Shown here: piece by piece, positions 37,501-50,712 of the stretch
Numbering within the stretch: position 1 is the stretch's first letter
Layout: every line of letters starts with the position of its first letter
Source: Dasyornis broadbenti
Lineage: Eukaryota; Chordata; Aves; Passeriformes; Dasyornithidae
Direction: 5' to 3'
Assembly: GCA_013397935.1 (NCBI GenBank)
Contig: VZRN01005893.1
Coordinates: 1,163,902 to 1,227,901, forward strand
DNA length: 64,000 bases
Translations under genes and position numbers: made by a program
The notes under the pieces: generated by a model
Seen by the model: only the letters and a program-made list of their open reading frames with translations
Databases searched by the model: none
Told to the model about the DNA's origin: nothing

Positions 37501-38957
37501 AGAGAACAGTGACAAAGATATAACAAGAATAATCATCAAAGTGAAATACAGGTAAACAAGGAGAAACAATACTTTTTAGGCTTCATAAGCAGCATTAATT
37601 GGATTAAAAGCAAAAGGATGTATAGTTTGAGTGTCCATATGCAATTCTGAAGAGTAAATTCTAGTGAGCTACACAATAATTGCCTCTGAGGGAAAGAGTT
37701 TAATATTCAGGTGGTTTACAAAGATCCTCTCCAAATTTACTAAGATGGTAGTGAAGGAATAATGTAACGTGAAAGTGATTCCACCAAATGAATCACTTAA
37801 AGAAGTGATTAAAGAAGGCAAAGTGCCTGAAAACATACCATAGGGAACAGCAGGGCACTCTAATACATTAAAGGATAGATGGGAATGGTAAACATCATTT
37901 TCCAGCAATCATTTCTACATTACAGTATTAGTAAAAGTTTAATGTTTCAAGTATAGTAAGATTCATGGATAAAAACTTCTTTAACTGAAAGAGTTTAATT
38001 TAGCTGTTGCCTAAATATGTGCTGAACATTTGCTCCTAGTTTTCAGTGGTAAAGCTGAAAGGCGGACTTCAAATGATTTGCAATTAAACTTAAATCATAC
38101 ACATAGTATATGTGATATAGTTCAGACAGTTCCTACGGCAAAAAATGGTGTTAAACGACCTTTCCCGTAAAAATATCCAAGAGCTGGTTTGCACCTTTGT
38201 AATCTACATGGCTGCATTACTTTATAGTGACAGTCACATCTTTGTCCTGGGTTTACAGGGAAGTTGGAAAGCTGTGAGCTGTGGACAGCTGCCCACCCAC
38301 AGGCAGCAGAACAACGACTCTGCTCCTGTGGTGAAATCTTTCTTCAGATATATAAAGTTGATATTGCTAAACCCAAAACTCTTCTTACAATAGTCTCTAG
38401 ACGAAACATGCTTCAGGTAGGAGGAAGCCTTTACCAGAGCTTTTTGTTTGACCTACAAGCTCAGGAACAACTTTTAAGTTCTTCAGCAACCTGTTGGAGC
38501 TTAGCTGGTATAAAACTCATACCTGGATTCATCATCCAAAGCCAGGTCCTCTGCAATACCCTGAAGTGTGTAGCAAAAACCGGATGCAGTCAAGAAACAT
38601 GCTATTGATATTTCTGTAGTAGTTTATCTATAATATCTTGGAGAAGTTCAAATTGATAAAATTAGATAATAATATATTTTTTTCTTTACAAAAGTGATGT
38701 AAATGTGATGTGTTCATGATAATAAGCACTATGAAATGTTTATATTAAAAATATTAAAACAAACAGTAGTATGTTTTCAGAAATCAGTGTTAGGTCTTGG
38801 CATTTTAGATCTTTATAAAATTGAAAGCAATATATTCTCTGTGTTATACCAACTACTGTCTCTGAGATGCCATGTTGTTTGCTTATCATAAATTAGAAAG
38901 TAATAAATAAGATATATTCTATTTGGTATAGCCACTACCTTCAGCAGAGGCTCAGAT
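31572..38957. other. Unique AT-rich non-coding DNA, no gene found
   Basis: No exon, RNA gene or large repeat was recognised. There is a (CA)n-type tract at 31930-31957. A-rich, G-poor stretches at about 32560-32700, 32890-33070 and 37060-37170 create long minus-strand open frames (105-130 codons) rich in Phe, Leu and Ser; these are composition artefacts. A 102-codon minus-strand open frame at 34759-35067 lies in a more balanced block, but I recognise no family in it. A patch from about 38237 starts tgtcctgggttt like some avian LTRs, but the remainder could not be matched. Confidence 0.5.
31930..31957. repeat. (CA)n / (CATA)n microsatellite
   Basis: A run of alternating ac dinucleotides interrupted by catacata. 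Imperfect, about 28 bp. Confidence 0.9.
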
Positions 38958-39236
38958 CTGCAAAAAACCAACAAACAAACCCCCAAACAAACAAAATGAA
39001 AAAATAAAACAAAACAAAACCCATACAACAGAAAACAATTTAAAAAAAAACAAAAAGAAAAAGCCAACAAAAACAAACAAACAAACCCCAAACCAAAACA
39101 AGAACAACTGAAAAACAAAAAAAAAAAAAAAAAAACCCCCAAACAAAAAAAAAAAAAACAAAAAAAAAAAAAAAAAAACCCCCAAAAAAAAAAAAAAAAA
39201 AAAACACAACAAAAAAACCCCACAAGACACCAAAAA
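38958..39236. repeat. A-rich low-complexity tract, (CAAAA)n-like
   Basis: About 280 bases made almost entirely of A and C on the plus strand, with only a handful of G or T. It starts as caaac/aacaaa units and becomes long A runs broken by ccccc or single c. The strand asymmetry is extreme. The three minus-strand open frames across it (85-136 codons) translate mostly to Phe and Gly and are artefacts. The right part, with A runs of 8-19 bases, may be mis-sized in the assembly. It could descend from an expanded poly-A tail, but no retroelement body is visible beside it. Confidence 0.92.
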
Positions 39237-42200
39237 CCCTCTTTGTTTTTTCCTCAGTAGATGTAATTTCCAGAATCAGGTACTTGACTGTCTGCATGTG
39301 ATTCTAGATGAGACTAGTTACCACAACTGGTAGCAGCTATTATGCATATGAACAGCCTATTTTTGTCAGATTAGTGGTGTAAGAAACCCCACAACAAAAG
39401 ACCCCCTTTTGTCTAATTGGTAGCAAAAGACCCAATTAGGAGGATGTTTCCCAGGATTATATCATTAAACGGTAATGATACAGGTACACAGTAACATATT
39501 ACTGCAATCAAATTGGAAGGTGAATAATGGTAACTTAAAAAAGATGACTTAGAAAAAAGATTTTGTAAGGCTGATGAGTCTTTCAGTCACAGAAATAACC
39601 TGTTTCCTGCACCATTAAAATGTTTGGCTAAGAAATACAAAACTCCACAAGGCAAAGGTATTGTTTTACAAGAAGGAAATTAAATTATAGAGTCTTCAAA
39701 AGGCTACAACACACACACACATACGCACACACACATACACACACACCCACACATATCCCATAAGTCTTAAAAGTGATAAGTCTTAAAATTTGTCTTTTTA
39801 AAGTGTAAAACAATTTTCTAATTAATTTACAAAGTAATAAATGAGTTTGTAACACTTAGATTTGTGCTTTGAAACTCAGCCACTGAAAGTCCTAAACAGT
39901 AAATAAGTACCCATTGCACCTTCTTAAGATGAAATCCTGTAATTCTTTGTGGAAGTATCTTTGCCCTGCCAAATTGAACATCTTATCTGTGATGACTGTT
40001 AGGTGGAAAATTCATTGTCTGGGTACCGAGTTCTGCTTGCTTAAAAAATTAAGCAAATCAGTAAGCTGCTGCTGCTGTTGTAGTCTGATCACTGGTTTCC
40101 TACAGTAAATGACAACTCTGTTTTCCTGCAAGTGGCAGCAGCAGTGGCTTGCTTTCTTTATGCTTCCACAAGGTTTAATTGTTCCCATGTTCTGACAATA
40201 GTAAGAACTCCACACAATTCAATTTGGATTGCACAGTTAAGGATGATATCACATTTTTATGGTGACACAGGTAAAAATTAACAAAGTCCACATGTGCTGC
40301 ACCAGAATTTTGATTCTGTGCTGTGCTTACTGAAACAGAAAATTTATTTTAAATAGGTATTTACTACTCAGAAAATAGCACAAAAGAGATGAATATTTTC
40401 GATCTGGAAATTCCAATGTGAAACCACGCATCTCCAAAAGACATTAGGAAATCATATCTCCAGAGAACTGCTGATTGTTACCATGTTACACATCCATGAC
40501 TACTCAATATGGTAAAAGATAAATTTCTTCCAGCTTAAGTTGCAAGTGAATGGTTCTTACACCATTTAAAATGGTGGCTCAGACTCTTTATAGTACATGA
40601 AACACAACATAATCACATAAACAGTGAGAGTTTTGAGCATAATATTTTATGCTCTCATGGAAAACTTAGACAAGCAGAAACTCCTTCAACAACATGGTGT
40701 GGATGTTTCCCTTTCTGTCACTGGTGCTCAGTCTTGGTTTGAATATTAAAACAGGCAGGAGAAGAGGGCTGCAACCAATATACAACTTATCCCTTGAAGT
40801 AAAATGAATGTCGTGGTATGTTGTGGCCTGTGACCACGTGGAATTACATTTGCGCGTTTCCAAGGCTTGTTTATATCTGTCTATGTTTCAGTGGTTTGTG
40901 TCCAAAGAATGCCGAGGAACATGAGACAGACTGATGCCAATAGGTATTTACAGAGAAGTCATAGCATAATGTAATCTCCTGCCTTTATGCAGCCAGTCCT
41001 TAATGTCCTCTAAATTTCTTTCTTTTAGATAGTAACAATTAATGTGTCTATATTGTAAAAGTCTTGTATATTGCATAAGAGTTGTAGAAGATTGAAAGTA
41101 TCTGGAATTTATTTTAAAAATATAGAAATGTTTAAAAGCTGACTAAGAGAAAACTAACAAGGAATTTACCAGAATTAAAGCAAAAACCCAGAAATTTCTC
41201 TGACAAGGTGTAGCTAAGCAATATCATTCAGTTTCCAAAATGGACAAGTTATTTTGTGTGGGAGAGGAGGCATCACAAACAGAAATCTGTCTGTCTGCTA
41301 GTGAGTCCCCCCCTAATACCTTCTGACTGTGCTACTAATTGCAACCAAATTGCACAGAGGGACAGTTCCCTTGAGCATATTAAGTTCCTTCATATTTCAG
41401 TGACCAATACCACAGAAAGTTTTAATCAGAGATATCTCTGTTGGAATCCACAAAACAAAACCCAAATCTGTAAGAGAACAGGACATGTTTGTTCAATTAC
41501 ATATAAACGAAAATATTTTCTGGACTATACAACCAAATCAAATAGAAGAAATTAATTTGATATGAATTCAAATTTTGTAGGAACCAAAAATAATAATTTT
41601 AAAAGTTTATTTTTTTTGTATTCTTGAGTCTCTTTCCTCTGTTCATGATAATGTGATAGTGTAAGCCTGTTGATAACATAGAATTTGCTGTCATTACTTC
41701 CTCCCTTTAAAATAATTTGTGCTGGAATAATTTTTTGCATCTAGCTATTACAATACACTACGTGCTAGATTTTGCCTCCAAAGAAGCAAGGATCAGAGAA
41801 CAACAAAAAGTGTCCTTTTTATTGCCCCACCACTAAAATATTATTTCAACTCAAATGAGAACTTTTAGTGGAATTTCACCTCTTTTGATGAAAGTTCAGG
41901 TTAAAGATGATCAAGAAAGGGAGTTCATGCTGATATGACTGTTAACCTAGGAGCCAATGCAAAGAATGTATTATGTTAAATGCAAATTCAAACACTTGTT
42001 CTTACCTATTGACTATCCTGAGGCCAATTAATTAAATGCATTGAAAAGACTCAATTCTGCCTTTTGCAGAAAAAAGATACCATCAGAATTTTTACATTAT
42101 TTATGAGACAAAGTTGTTCCTTTTGTTGTCCAGCTCTAGTAATGACTCTGGCTTTGGGAAAAATTATTTGCTGTACAGCTGCCTAAGATGCTGCAGATGA

Positions 42201-43363
42201 CTGGCAACGTGGTATATAACTGGCCCTGGAAAAAATATAGCTTAAAGTGAATCACTTTCTTTTACAGCACTCTAAAACTCTAAAAAGAAATTTTAGCTGA
42301 GGCATTGCAAGCAGCCTAAAGCCACTCTTCGTATGAGCTCATGATTCAAAGGACACTTTCATGATTTTATATTAACCACTTAGAATTTTTTGTATGTGAA
42401 CACTTGTATAAAGATTTTCAGTTTTTAAAGAGAGCCTTTCCAAGATTTCTGGGAGATTGCATAAGCAACACATCCAGCCCTCAGAACAAACCCATAAAAT
42501 GAATAAACTTTGACATACAAGTGTCTATCACATCTTGAAAGCGTTTGGCTTTTGAGAATGATTTGTAGAAGATTTTTTCTTATATAAAATTTTTTCCATC
42601 AAAAGAAGTGTTAAACTTTGCTGTTAGATAAACTTGTGCAGCCCTCACGAAATAAAAATGAAGGTATTTTGGAAGGTGAAAGTTTAGGTCTGTATGTTTT
42701 AATCAGTGTGAAAACTGAGTTAATGGGCAAGATTTGCTGAAAGTCCATTTAGAGTAAAAAAAAACCCCAAACCTGTGAGGCCCAAGAAGCTTCTATTTAC
42801 TAAATGGATATTCCCAAGTCACTATTCACCTACTTTCAAATATGTATAGAAACACTAAGATAGAACACATCTAACAAACAGAAAATTGCTTTCGCTTGCA
42901 ATAGATAACCTGAGACAAAATGCTCAGTACAAGTGTTACCCTTACAAAAATCAAGAAGCATCTATTTCGTGAAGATGTATGTTTTGCAAATGACTCTTGG
43001 AGGTTTTAAACCTTGTCTGAAACCCTATCTTACCATAGAGTCCCAAGCCTATTTCTCACACTGAAGGAGCATAATATTCCACTTGGACTTCCTAATAGTC
43101 TACAAGAGAGTTTGCCTTCACAGGGTCACAACTCTATTTATCTAAGATATTTTCCAGAACCTCATTTAATTTAATAAAGATCAGGGACTGGATAAGGTCT
43201 GTGTGTACTGAGAGCAAAATGGAAATACACCTGGGAAGTGCCTGGTTCCTTATGCTCAGTGATTTTATTGTATAAAGCCATTATACTTTGTATTTTCACA
43301 CTCCTTTATACTGTGAGGCTCCTGAAGTGCTAAACAAAAATGCTTGAAGATATCAGCATTGTT
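39237..43363. other. Unique AT-rich non-coding DNA, no gene found
   Basis: No exon or RNA gene recognised. It contains the (CA)n tract at 39706-39754. An open frame of 99 codons at 41256-41555 (plus) has no family resemblance. The remaining sequence is complex and unassigned. Confidence 0.5.
39706..39754. repeat. (CA)n microsatellite, imperfect
   Basis: About 49 bp of alternating CA with interruptions (atacgc, cat, ccc). Probably length-polymorphic. Confidence 0.93.
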
Positions 43364-43425
43364 ATAGAATCATACAATTGTTACAGTCAGAAAAGACCTT
43401 TATGATCATCCAGACCTCTAAGATT
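43364..43425 (-). mobile_element. CR1 3'-tail fragment, minus strand
   Basis: The words atagaatcatacaattgtta and gaaaagacctttatgatcat match the reverse complement of the CR1 3' end, in which agaatcat tail units are followed by a segment like aaaagacctttaagatcat. Only about 60 bp is recognisable; the rest has decayed or was never copied. Confidence 0.8.
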
Positions 43426-45699
43426 ATCTACTCACTTATAAAGAAAACAATCCAGAAAACAGTTCTATAAATATGTGATTTTCTTTATATTGCTTTTATT
43501 AATTCAGACTCACAGATTAGAAATCTATTGCACATGAAGACACTTAAACAATATTTTAAATTCTTCTGCCATGGGACATTTCCAAACATTGCTGTTTCAG
43601 ACTTTTGGCTTCCGTGGTACTTTAAAACAAGTATTACATCTTCACAAATGTGACTGCTCATCCAAGTCACCCCCATAAATATTACTTACTTGAGGACACA
43701 GGATGTATTTAGGAAACCTCACACTGTACCTTACTCCAAAATCAAATAACTTGCTAGTAATTTAAAGTTTTCTTAAACAATATAACAATATAACAATAAC
43801 AATATAACAATAATAAATAGAATACCAAAAAGTAAAAAAAAAATAAAAAATAAACTATTAAACATCTAAGCACAGACTTCATATTCTATCTACAAATCTG
43901 GCAGAAGTCCTTTGTTGTATTAGTTACAGAGAAAACCAATGATTTGGACCAGTCCTGAACAGTTAGGGGCAGATTTTAGGTAATTCTATGGTTTTTTTCT
44001 CATGACAGAGTAGTGTTGCTAGGCCTGTGGTACTTCTCTAAACAGCTCTTTTTCCACCTATGAATTTTATCTGGGCAGAAGTGACGATTTATGTTATTTT
44101 TCAAGGAAGCTTCTGCGTAACACAACAGCCCAGTCAGGGCAGAGGCTATAAATCCTTGGGCAGTGGATCATAGGATGTGTTCAGGGCAGCTCTGCTGGAT
44201 TTGCAGGGACAGGAAGACAACAGGACAAGAAGCTGCCTGTGTTTCATTGGCTGCTCAGATACACATTGTCTGAATAACAAAATTGCCAGTTCTGGGTGTG
44301 TTGGAATCATTGCACATCACCGTGCAGCTGATGTAGCCAATGGATATGGAATGTATTTGGATGAACAGAACAAACATAGGCTCCTCATATAGCAATGCCC
44401 AGTGTGTTAGACGAACCCAAACATGTCAGATTATATGTTTTGAGTGAGTGCACCTACGTCTGGCCAAGAAATTCTGACATAAATATTCAAACCCCTTGTA
44501 TATACCAAATAAATGGCAGTCATGCTCACTGTAAATTTGACATCCATTGATGAATAGTATGGGCTTCTCCTAAAGCAAGTAGTCTTTCTATATTTTTCTT
44601 TTTTCCTTTTTCTCTTTCTTTTTCTGCTGCACCTAGAACACTATATCTTATTTGGATTCTTATCATTTTAGTTTTGTATGAAATTTCAATAAGAAATATT
44701 TTCTCAATTCAGAAAAAGAAGGCTCAGAGTTCTGGGGTGTTATTTGATAATATTAAAAACCAATGAGAGATTAATAACTAAACCAAAGATTTTCTTAAAC
44801 AATGAGAATGCACGTAAGGAAATTATACTTTGTATGAAGTGATGACTTAAATTCAGGTAAAGAAATCCCCATAGCAGAATTTGATCTAAATGGAAGAAAG
44901 TTCTCCATTCCCTGTACCTATTGTTACAAGTTTAGAAGAATAAACTAGTTGCAAGATGTGGGTCAAAGATATAATAGGGATTCAAGTGTCAAGAAGATGT
45001 TCAAAAGTTCGAGAGCTGAAAACCAAGGTAGCACTGAGTGTAATCTCATTTTTTTTTTTTATTTTATTGGTCTATGTCAGGAAAACAGTTTACCAAAATA
45101 ATATTAGATTCTAACATGATGATTTTCAAAATAATTAAAAAATAAATTAAAACATTAATGAAGTAGCTAGCATAACACACTTGACTCTAATATAATTAAG
45201 TTTCTTTCCACTAGGCAATCAACTAGAGGTTTGAATCAAAAAATTCTCCAAGTCGTTTCCACAGGGCTATTTATTGTGACTATCAAGGAACAGTTTCCTC
45301 TATGGGCTAAAGGACTGAAATCTGCTTTATGGAATGTAGACTTTGTCTTAAATTTTGATCTGTTTTAATCTTTCATCTCTACTACAAAAAAAGTCTTCAA
45401 AATAAAAAAAAAAAAACACAAACCAGAATCAGTTTTTGAACCACAGCTCACTGTAGATTGGAAATAAGTAGTAGGCATGAAATAAAGAGTTGTGCTCACT
45501 TGTGCATGAAAGCTCAGATTGGAATCTCCCTAACTGTACAATTGTATCCCGAAACTGGCCCCCCAGTTACTGTAGCATTTTTCCAATGCAAACACCTTAA
45601 GACTAGAAGTATTTTCAGTGTTCAGTGACTTTTGTAGATTTTTCTGGTTTCACCCTCATTTAAGGCAACATCCTTTACTGAATAACTGACTTAGTAAAA
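43426..45699. other. Unique AT-rich non-coding DNA, no gene found
   Basis: No exon recognised. A short tandem array of aacaatat units mixed with 6-base aacaat units is at 43776-43817, followed by an A-rich stretch to about 43855. A pyrimidine-rich tract is at about 44590-44630. A moderately GC-rich patch at 44120-44350 has a 71-codon open frame without recognisable homology. Confidence 0.5.
43776..43817. repeat. Short tandem repeat, aacaatat / aacaat units
   Basis: Five consecutive units alternating between 8 and 6 bases, then decaying into aataaat. Low complexity, probably unstable in length. Confidence 0.85.
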
Positions 45700-46035
45700 T
45701 CAAAACTCCTTTGAGCATGGTTTAGTGTATTTAGGAGGTATCCAGAGCATGAATAGCTTGCCATTTAGCCCAGAATACTTGTTCAAACCCATCTGTATAT
45801 GATATGGAAGTTCATGACCAATGTATGGGAATAAAATGGACAGAATTATAGAATACAAACTCATCTGAGCCTTGGCAGCTTCATTGGATGCCCGCAGAAA
45901 CACAACCGTATGTTCAGGGTTAGTAAAAGCATGTTTTGGGAATTTGATCAGGGACAAACCAATATGTGGGATCCCTCTGGTCCTAGCTTCTTCTGTGAAC
46001 AGGGGATGAAGCTTGTCAGTAACTTGTAGAAGAAA
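45700..46035 (-). other. Unassigned open frame, about 112 codons, minus strand
   Basis: Reading on the minus strand, one frame stays open from about 46035 to a stop at 45700. It has no ATG in its first half. An initiation codon-like TTG gives an 85-codon version starting MSLIKFPKHAFTNPE. Composition is balanced rather than low-complexity, and two upstream minus-strand sequences look like splice acceptors (a pyrimidine tract ending tctacaag at about 46022, and ctgttcacag at about 45993). I recognise no domain. It could be an exon of an unknown gene, a decayed retrocopy, or a chance open frame; chance is the default reading. Confidence 0.15.
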
Positions 46036-46075
46036 AGGACTTTTTCAAAAGACAGGCTACTAACTTCCAGGATTC

Positions 46076-46156
46076 ATGATGAGTCAACCGGACTCCGAGG
46101 ATCCAAACTACTTTGAAGATTATGGGTCAGGAGGGAGTAGAAAGAGAAGGTTTTAA
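46076..46156 (+). other. Micro open frame of 26 codons with acidic then basic residues
   Basis: It begins with tandem ATG codons and encodes a short peptide with an acidic/aromatic stretch (SEDPNYFEDYGSG) followed by a basic end (SRKRR) and TAA. Immediately upstream lies a perfect branch-point-like tactaac at about 46058-46064 and then ttccag. The codons include two CpGs and look protein-like, but 26 codons is well within chance and I recognise no family. Confidence 0.12.
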
Positions 46157-47433
46157 GCCAAAAGGAAAAAAAGGAAAGAAAAAAGAGTACAAAGCTCCAG
46201 CTAGTTGTTTTCTGGCTGAAATTATATTGTGTTTTTTTCTTCTGTCTTCATCCAGGGGACAGTCATTTTTGGCTTCATTATGATGGGACTAACTGGTTTG
46301 GAAAACAGGAGGTACACCAGGATGTCACTGCCATTCTCAGGGCAGCTAAAACTTCAGACTTAAGCCATGTATCCATCCTGTGTCAGCTCTAAAGAAGGAG
46401 GCAAGCAGCGTGGATAAACATGTTATCTGATAGATTGGGGTTTCTGGGAAAACATATATTTTGAAATACCTGGCTCAATGACAGTATTTCTAAGAATCTT
46501 GTATGTATATAAAAGCTCACTCCTTGGCCCAAAAAAGCATTTCTGCAGTGAACACAGAGAGGCCTGACATTACAAATGGGAACAAAATACTCCAAAATGA
46601 GACCATAGGATGGAATTTCCGCTGGAGCCTTTTGTCATTTATTTTGTATGGTCTAAATTAACCAATTAAACATTTCAGAAATAAAATTATTTGCCCTGTA
46701 AATTGTGCAGAATAAAATGTTTGAATAGCTGGGTTCTATAAATCAACCTATGTAATATAAGACACTAGTCCTGTTTTTACCTACCTTTTCAAAGGATTAA
46801 CAAGGAACTGGCAAGAAGAACAGTAATGTTGATATGAGCTTCCAGCTGGGATTGATTACAGGTTACAGCCTAATGCAGTAATGTTTTGTGCTAGCACAAC
46901 AGTTTAACTAGAGAGTGCTCACAATACATATACCCCACCTTCTGCCTCATAAGTGCTGATATAAAGAAACCAGTTAATTTTGTTGTGATTCTGACCTTTG
47001 GTCTGTTAAATCCCCAAATTAATTATCTAGCATGCACGTGACCTTCTGCAGCTTAAATTAGGGTATATTTGTAAAACACATCTCATGTTAATAGCTTGTT
47101 TCTAGGCAAGCCTTTTGCCCAGCCCCCATCCTTATCCAAGCCTGAAGTGGTGCAGGAAATGGACAGTATGGGCATAGAGAGGGTGTACGTATTATTTCCT
47201 TACCAGTACTGAAAAACTCAAAACAATATCGTGACATTTAAAATCAAGAATTGCAAGAAGTAATGAGGCTACTCTTCCTACAAATTACCCAAAGTAAACA
47301 GAGAAAATGAAATATAAGGTAATATCAGAAATACAATTAATGGTTTGCTTAGAGGGCTGAAATATTTGACAGCGGTTTTCATCATCAGAGAAATTCCTGG
47401 GATGGAATCACAAGGTGGGAAATATGTTGTAAG
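46157..47433. other. Unique AT-rich non-coding DNA, no gene found
   Basis: No feature recognised. Ordinary AT-rich sequence with short A-rich runs at 46160-46185. Confidence 0.5.
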
Positions 47434-47856
47434 ATGTGTCAACAAAAACGGCTGTCTAGGACAACTGATTCTGTTCTTGTCTACTTATTAATATTTCTGG
47501 ATGTACTTTTTTATAGGTATTTTCAAATAGCTGAGCCTGAAATTATTTTTTTTCTGAATATTTCTGATTTGGAAGAACTGCATGCAGTCCAGAAAAACAC
47601 AGAAAATACAGAATTCACATGGAAGTGCCAAAAGAAGATTTGGAATATAAGCAACAAAATGTTTTTCATTATCATCACCTTATACACTCTGGAAATTAAA
47701 GGTGACTTTAGGGTCAGTGCTGACCTGAAGTCTTGGATCACTGTAACTGAGTGTAGACCTAAGAGCGGCAAAAATGAAATGCAACCTTTTCTTCTGGAAC
47801 TTAAGGTAGATGCAGAGTGCAGAAAAGTGTTGAAATCCATACGGAAAAAAATATGA
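47434..47856 (+). other. Longest ATG-initiated open frame in the window, 140 codons, unassigned
   Basis: An uninterrupted frame starting at ATG encodes a 140-residue product with a hydrophobic stretch near residues 16-30 (VLVYLLIFLDVLFYRYF) that could be one membrane segment, and a lysine-rich C-terminus. No family motif is recognisable. A 105-codon minus-strand frame shadows the same interval, typical of chance open stretches. No promoter, splice-site pair, polyadenylation cluster or repeat context supports expression. I consider a real gene unlikely. Confidence 0.12.
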
Positions 47857-50712
47857 AAAGTGTAATGCTTCTTGCTAACATCTTTTTGGACATAAATTAC
47901 TCTATTTTACTCTTAACATTTCTCAAAAGAAAGTGCCCATGATTTCAATTTGAACCAGTTCTGTCAATCTTATCCACATATGTTAAATAAGTTTAAAAAC
48001 ATGTGGAATCAGGGCAGTCAAGCAATAAGGATAGCTGAGCCCTGCGTTTATCTTTTCTTGAAGGGGCTGGAACAGAGCTGAAATATTCAGAGATTTCTGG
48101 GGATGTGCAGAGGTAGAATTGCAATGCAAAGTGAAATATAGAAGGAGAAAGCTGGAGTTGGACTGTGGGTTGGACACTTTGGTCTTGGCTGTTTCGTTCC
48201 TGCTAAAGGGCTGCCTCACATAACTGAATCCGCCGGATGCAATCCTACCCAAATAGAACCATGAGCAGTGTTACAGAGACATTCTAACAATCAACTTTTC
48301 CCAGTCCATTAATGGACTTAAGCATTTACAATAGATAACCATTAAAACCTTTTCATGCAAATATGCAAGTCTGAACCTTTTGTGGAGGAGAGAAAATATT
48401 AGCTATCAATACTTCACAAACTACATAGACATAGTTGTTGTTGTAGGATTTTTCTGCATATTGTCTATCAATAAAGGTGTGTTTGCTCAGAATAGCTTTA
48501 TTTGTTAAGCTATTCATGAAGGCTGACTTGAAATAGAAGAAACAGCAAAGAAGGAAAATCATAGTGGGGATTTCTATGCTACCTTCAAGAAATGTAAGGA
48601 CCATCATCCTGTACAGAGATCCATTTAACAGTGACTGCAGTTACACACTGCTCTTAATTGCATTTCTTCAGGTGACTTGCAGGCCAAAAGAATTTTGAAC
48701 ATACTAGCTCTGAAATATTGTATGTATGGGGACCGTCTTAACACAACTTGACCAGCTCTGATATTGAACATTTATCAACATATGTGGTCATAACCTTTGC
48801 AAATATGATTCTGCACAAATGGAAAAGACCAGTGTTCTCTTTAATAGTGGTAAAAGAAAATGGAAAGGACAAATAAAGCCTTTATAACTAATAATGAGTA
48901 TTTGAGAACACGTTGCTTGCTGTAAACATAACTACTTGGAATAAGGAAACTATTCACATGATTACATGCAGTTCTTCAGCTGAGACTTTAAAACTGGAAG
49001 AAATCACTTGATATCTATTCTGACTTTCTACATGAAACACATTTTAGGAACTTTTGAATTAATTCTTGATTCAAGGCTGTTAGCTGAAACTGCATTGGAG
49101 ACTACATTTTAAGGGGAAAATGCAAGACAAAACCTTATAGTAAGGGGACCAAGACCTATGATAAATTTTTTAGCTGAATGTACTTCTTGTCAACATGCAG
49201 GACATGACCAGACAGAAAGAGCTTCTTCCCTCTTCTCATGTCCTAACATAACCTAATACAGCAAGACAGAGTATTGGTTAGGGTTTCAACTCACTTCCAG
49301 AATGCTAGAATACCAAACATACTCCAGCTTGTTTTCCAAGCAATTTAAGGGTTTATAATAGTATTTTCTTTCTGCTTGTCTTTCTATCTCTGGAAGAGCT
49401 GTTGCTTTCTTCACTTTCTCCAAATGAAGGAGCCTGTAATTCAGTTTCAACCAGAATTGACATGGATCCAGCCCAACAGATGAGGAGAGGATTTAGGAGA
49501 AGGGGAAAGAAGAAATATGCTGGGATGCCTGTAAGAAGCCTGTAACAAATCAGGCTTCATTAGTTTTTCTGCTCACAGAACAGCTTTTTTTTTCCTGAAG
49601 TGATCTGTGGCCCCTTCCATCCTTGAATCGTATCAACATACTTGTCTGAGAATAAGTGCTTTCTGTTTACTACAGCATCAGAGCCAAGATAGTTAAGGAC
49701 AAGAAAATTGGATTCTATTCTTCCTTATGAGTCACTAGTAAAAATGCCAGCTATGTGACTGTACAATCTTTATTATCAAAGATAATATAAAAGAAAGAAA
49801 ACAACCACATTTTCACATTCCAGGCAATGTATGCACTTCTGGAAGCTGGAAAGTTTCTCTCCAGGGCCATAAACTGAACACATTTGTACATATGGGATAC
49901 AAATGGAATAAAATCCTCAGTGTCTTTTCTTTCCCTGACACTTGAAAATGCATGAAGTAGAACATTTAGCTCTGCATATTAATGGCTGGACTGAACAGTC
50001 CTTTGGTGTTGTATAATAGTGGAATAATAGTCTACCTTAATAGCAACATGAAATGAGGAATATTGAAATAAGGAGGCTAGATGCCAGGTTAATATCAAGA
50101 GACTACACAGTACTAGTGCCACATGGCTTGGTCGACCACTGCAGACATTGAGTTTTGCTGGCAGGAGCAGAGAAAGACTGGGCAGTAAGATGGGACATTC
50201 CAAAGCTGAATCTGTTACTCTCGGAATGAATCATTACTTACAACTGGAAAGCTGTTAGAGAATAACTTAGCATCCATAGCTCATTAAAAACATCTTCAAA
50301 GTGAATATTAATTATATCTTGGAAAATATCAGGTTTTCAACAGTTGGAATGACAAAGTAGGCTAATTCGGTGGGGAGACTTATCTTGCCCATCAGCAACC
50401 AGCCTTCCGCTTATGTTCCTTTGGACATCTCTTGCTTTACTTTCTTGTTGTTGCCAAGAAAACACTTCCATATTGCTGTACATACTGTACTGGACACTGA
50501 ATGGCCATGTGCTGTTTACAGAATAAGAAAACCAGCCAATATCAAAGAAATTTTCCATACCTCTTGATTAAAAAAAAAAAAAAAATCAAAAAAATTTTAA
50601 AAAATTAAAAGTTAGTTGTTTGTTCAGTTGTTGAGTTTGGGTTGGCAGTACAGGAATTAGAGTTCTGCTGTGACAAATTGGGGACTATGAGACATTTCTT
50701 AAACAGGAGTTC
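47857..50712. other. Unique AT-rich non-coding DNA, no gene found
   Basis: No exon, RNA gene or repeat family recognised. A poly-A / A-rich stretch lies at about 50570-50610. Confidence 0.5.

Noticed and set aside
38237..38600. Possible LTR starting tgtcctgggttt, with 82- and 114-codon frames
   Set aside because: Start motif alone is too short; interior and terminus could not be matched to any family I know.
38813..39297. Three overlapping minus-strand open frames of 85-136 codons
   Set aside because: They translate the A/C-only tract into Phe/Gly-rich strings; pure composition artefact.
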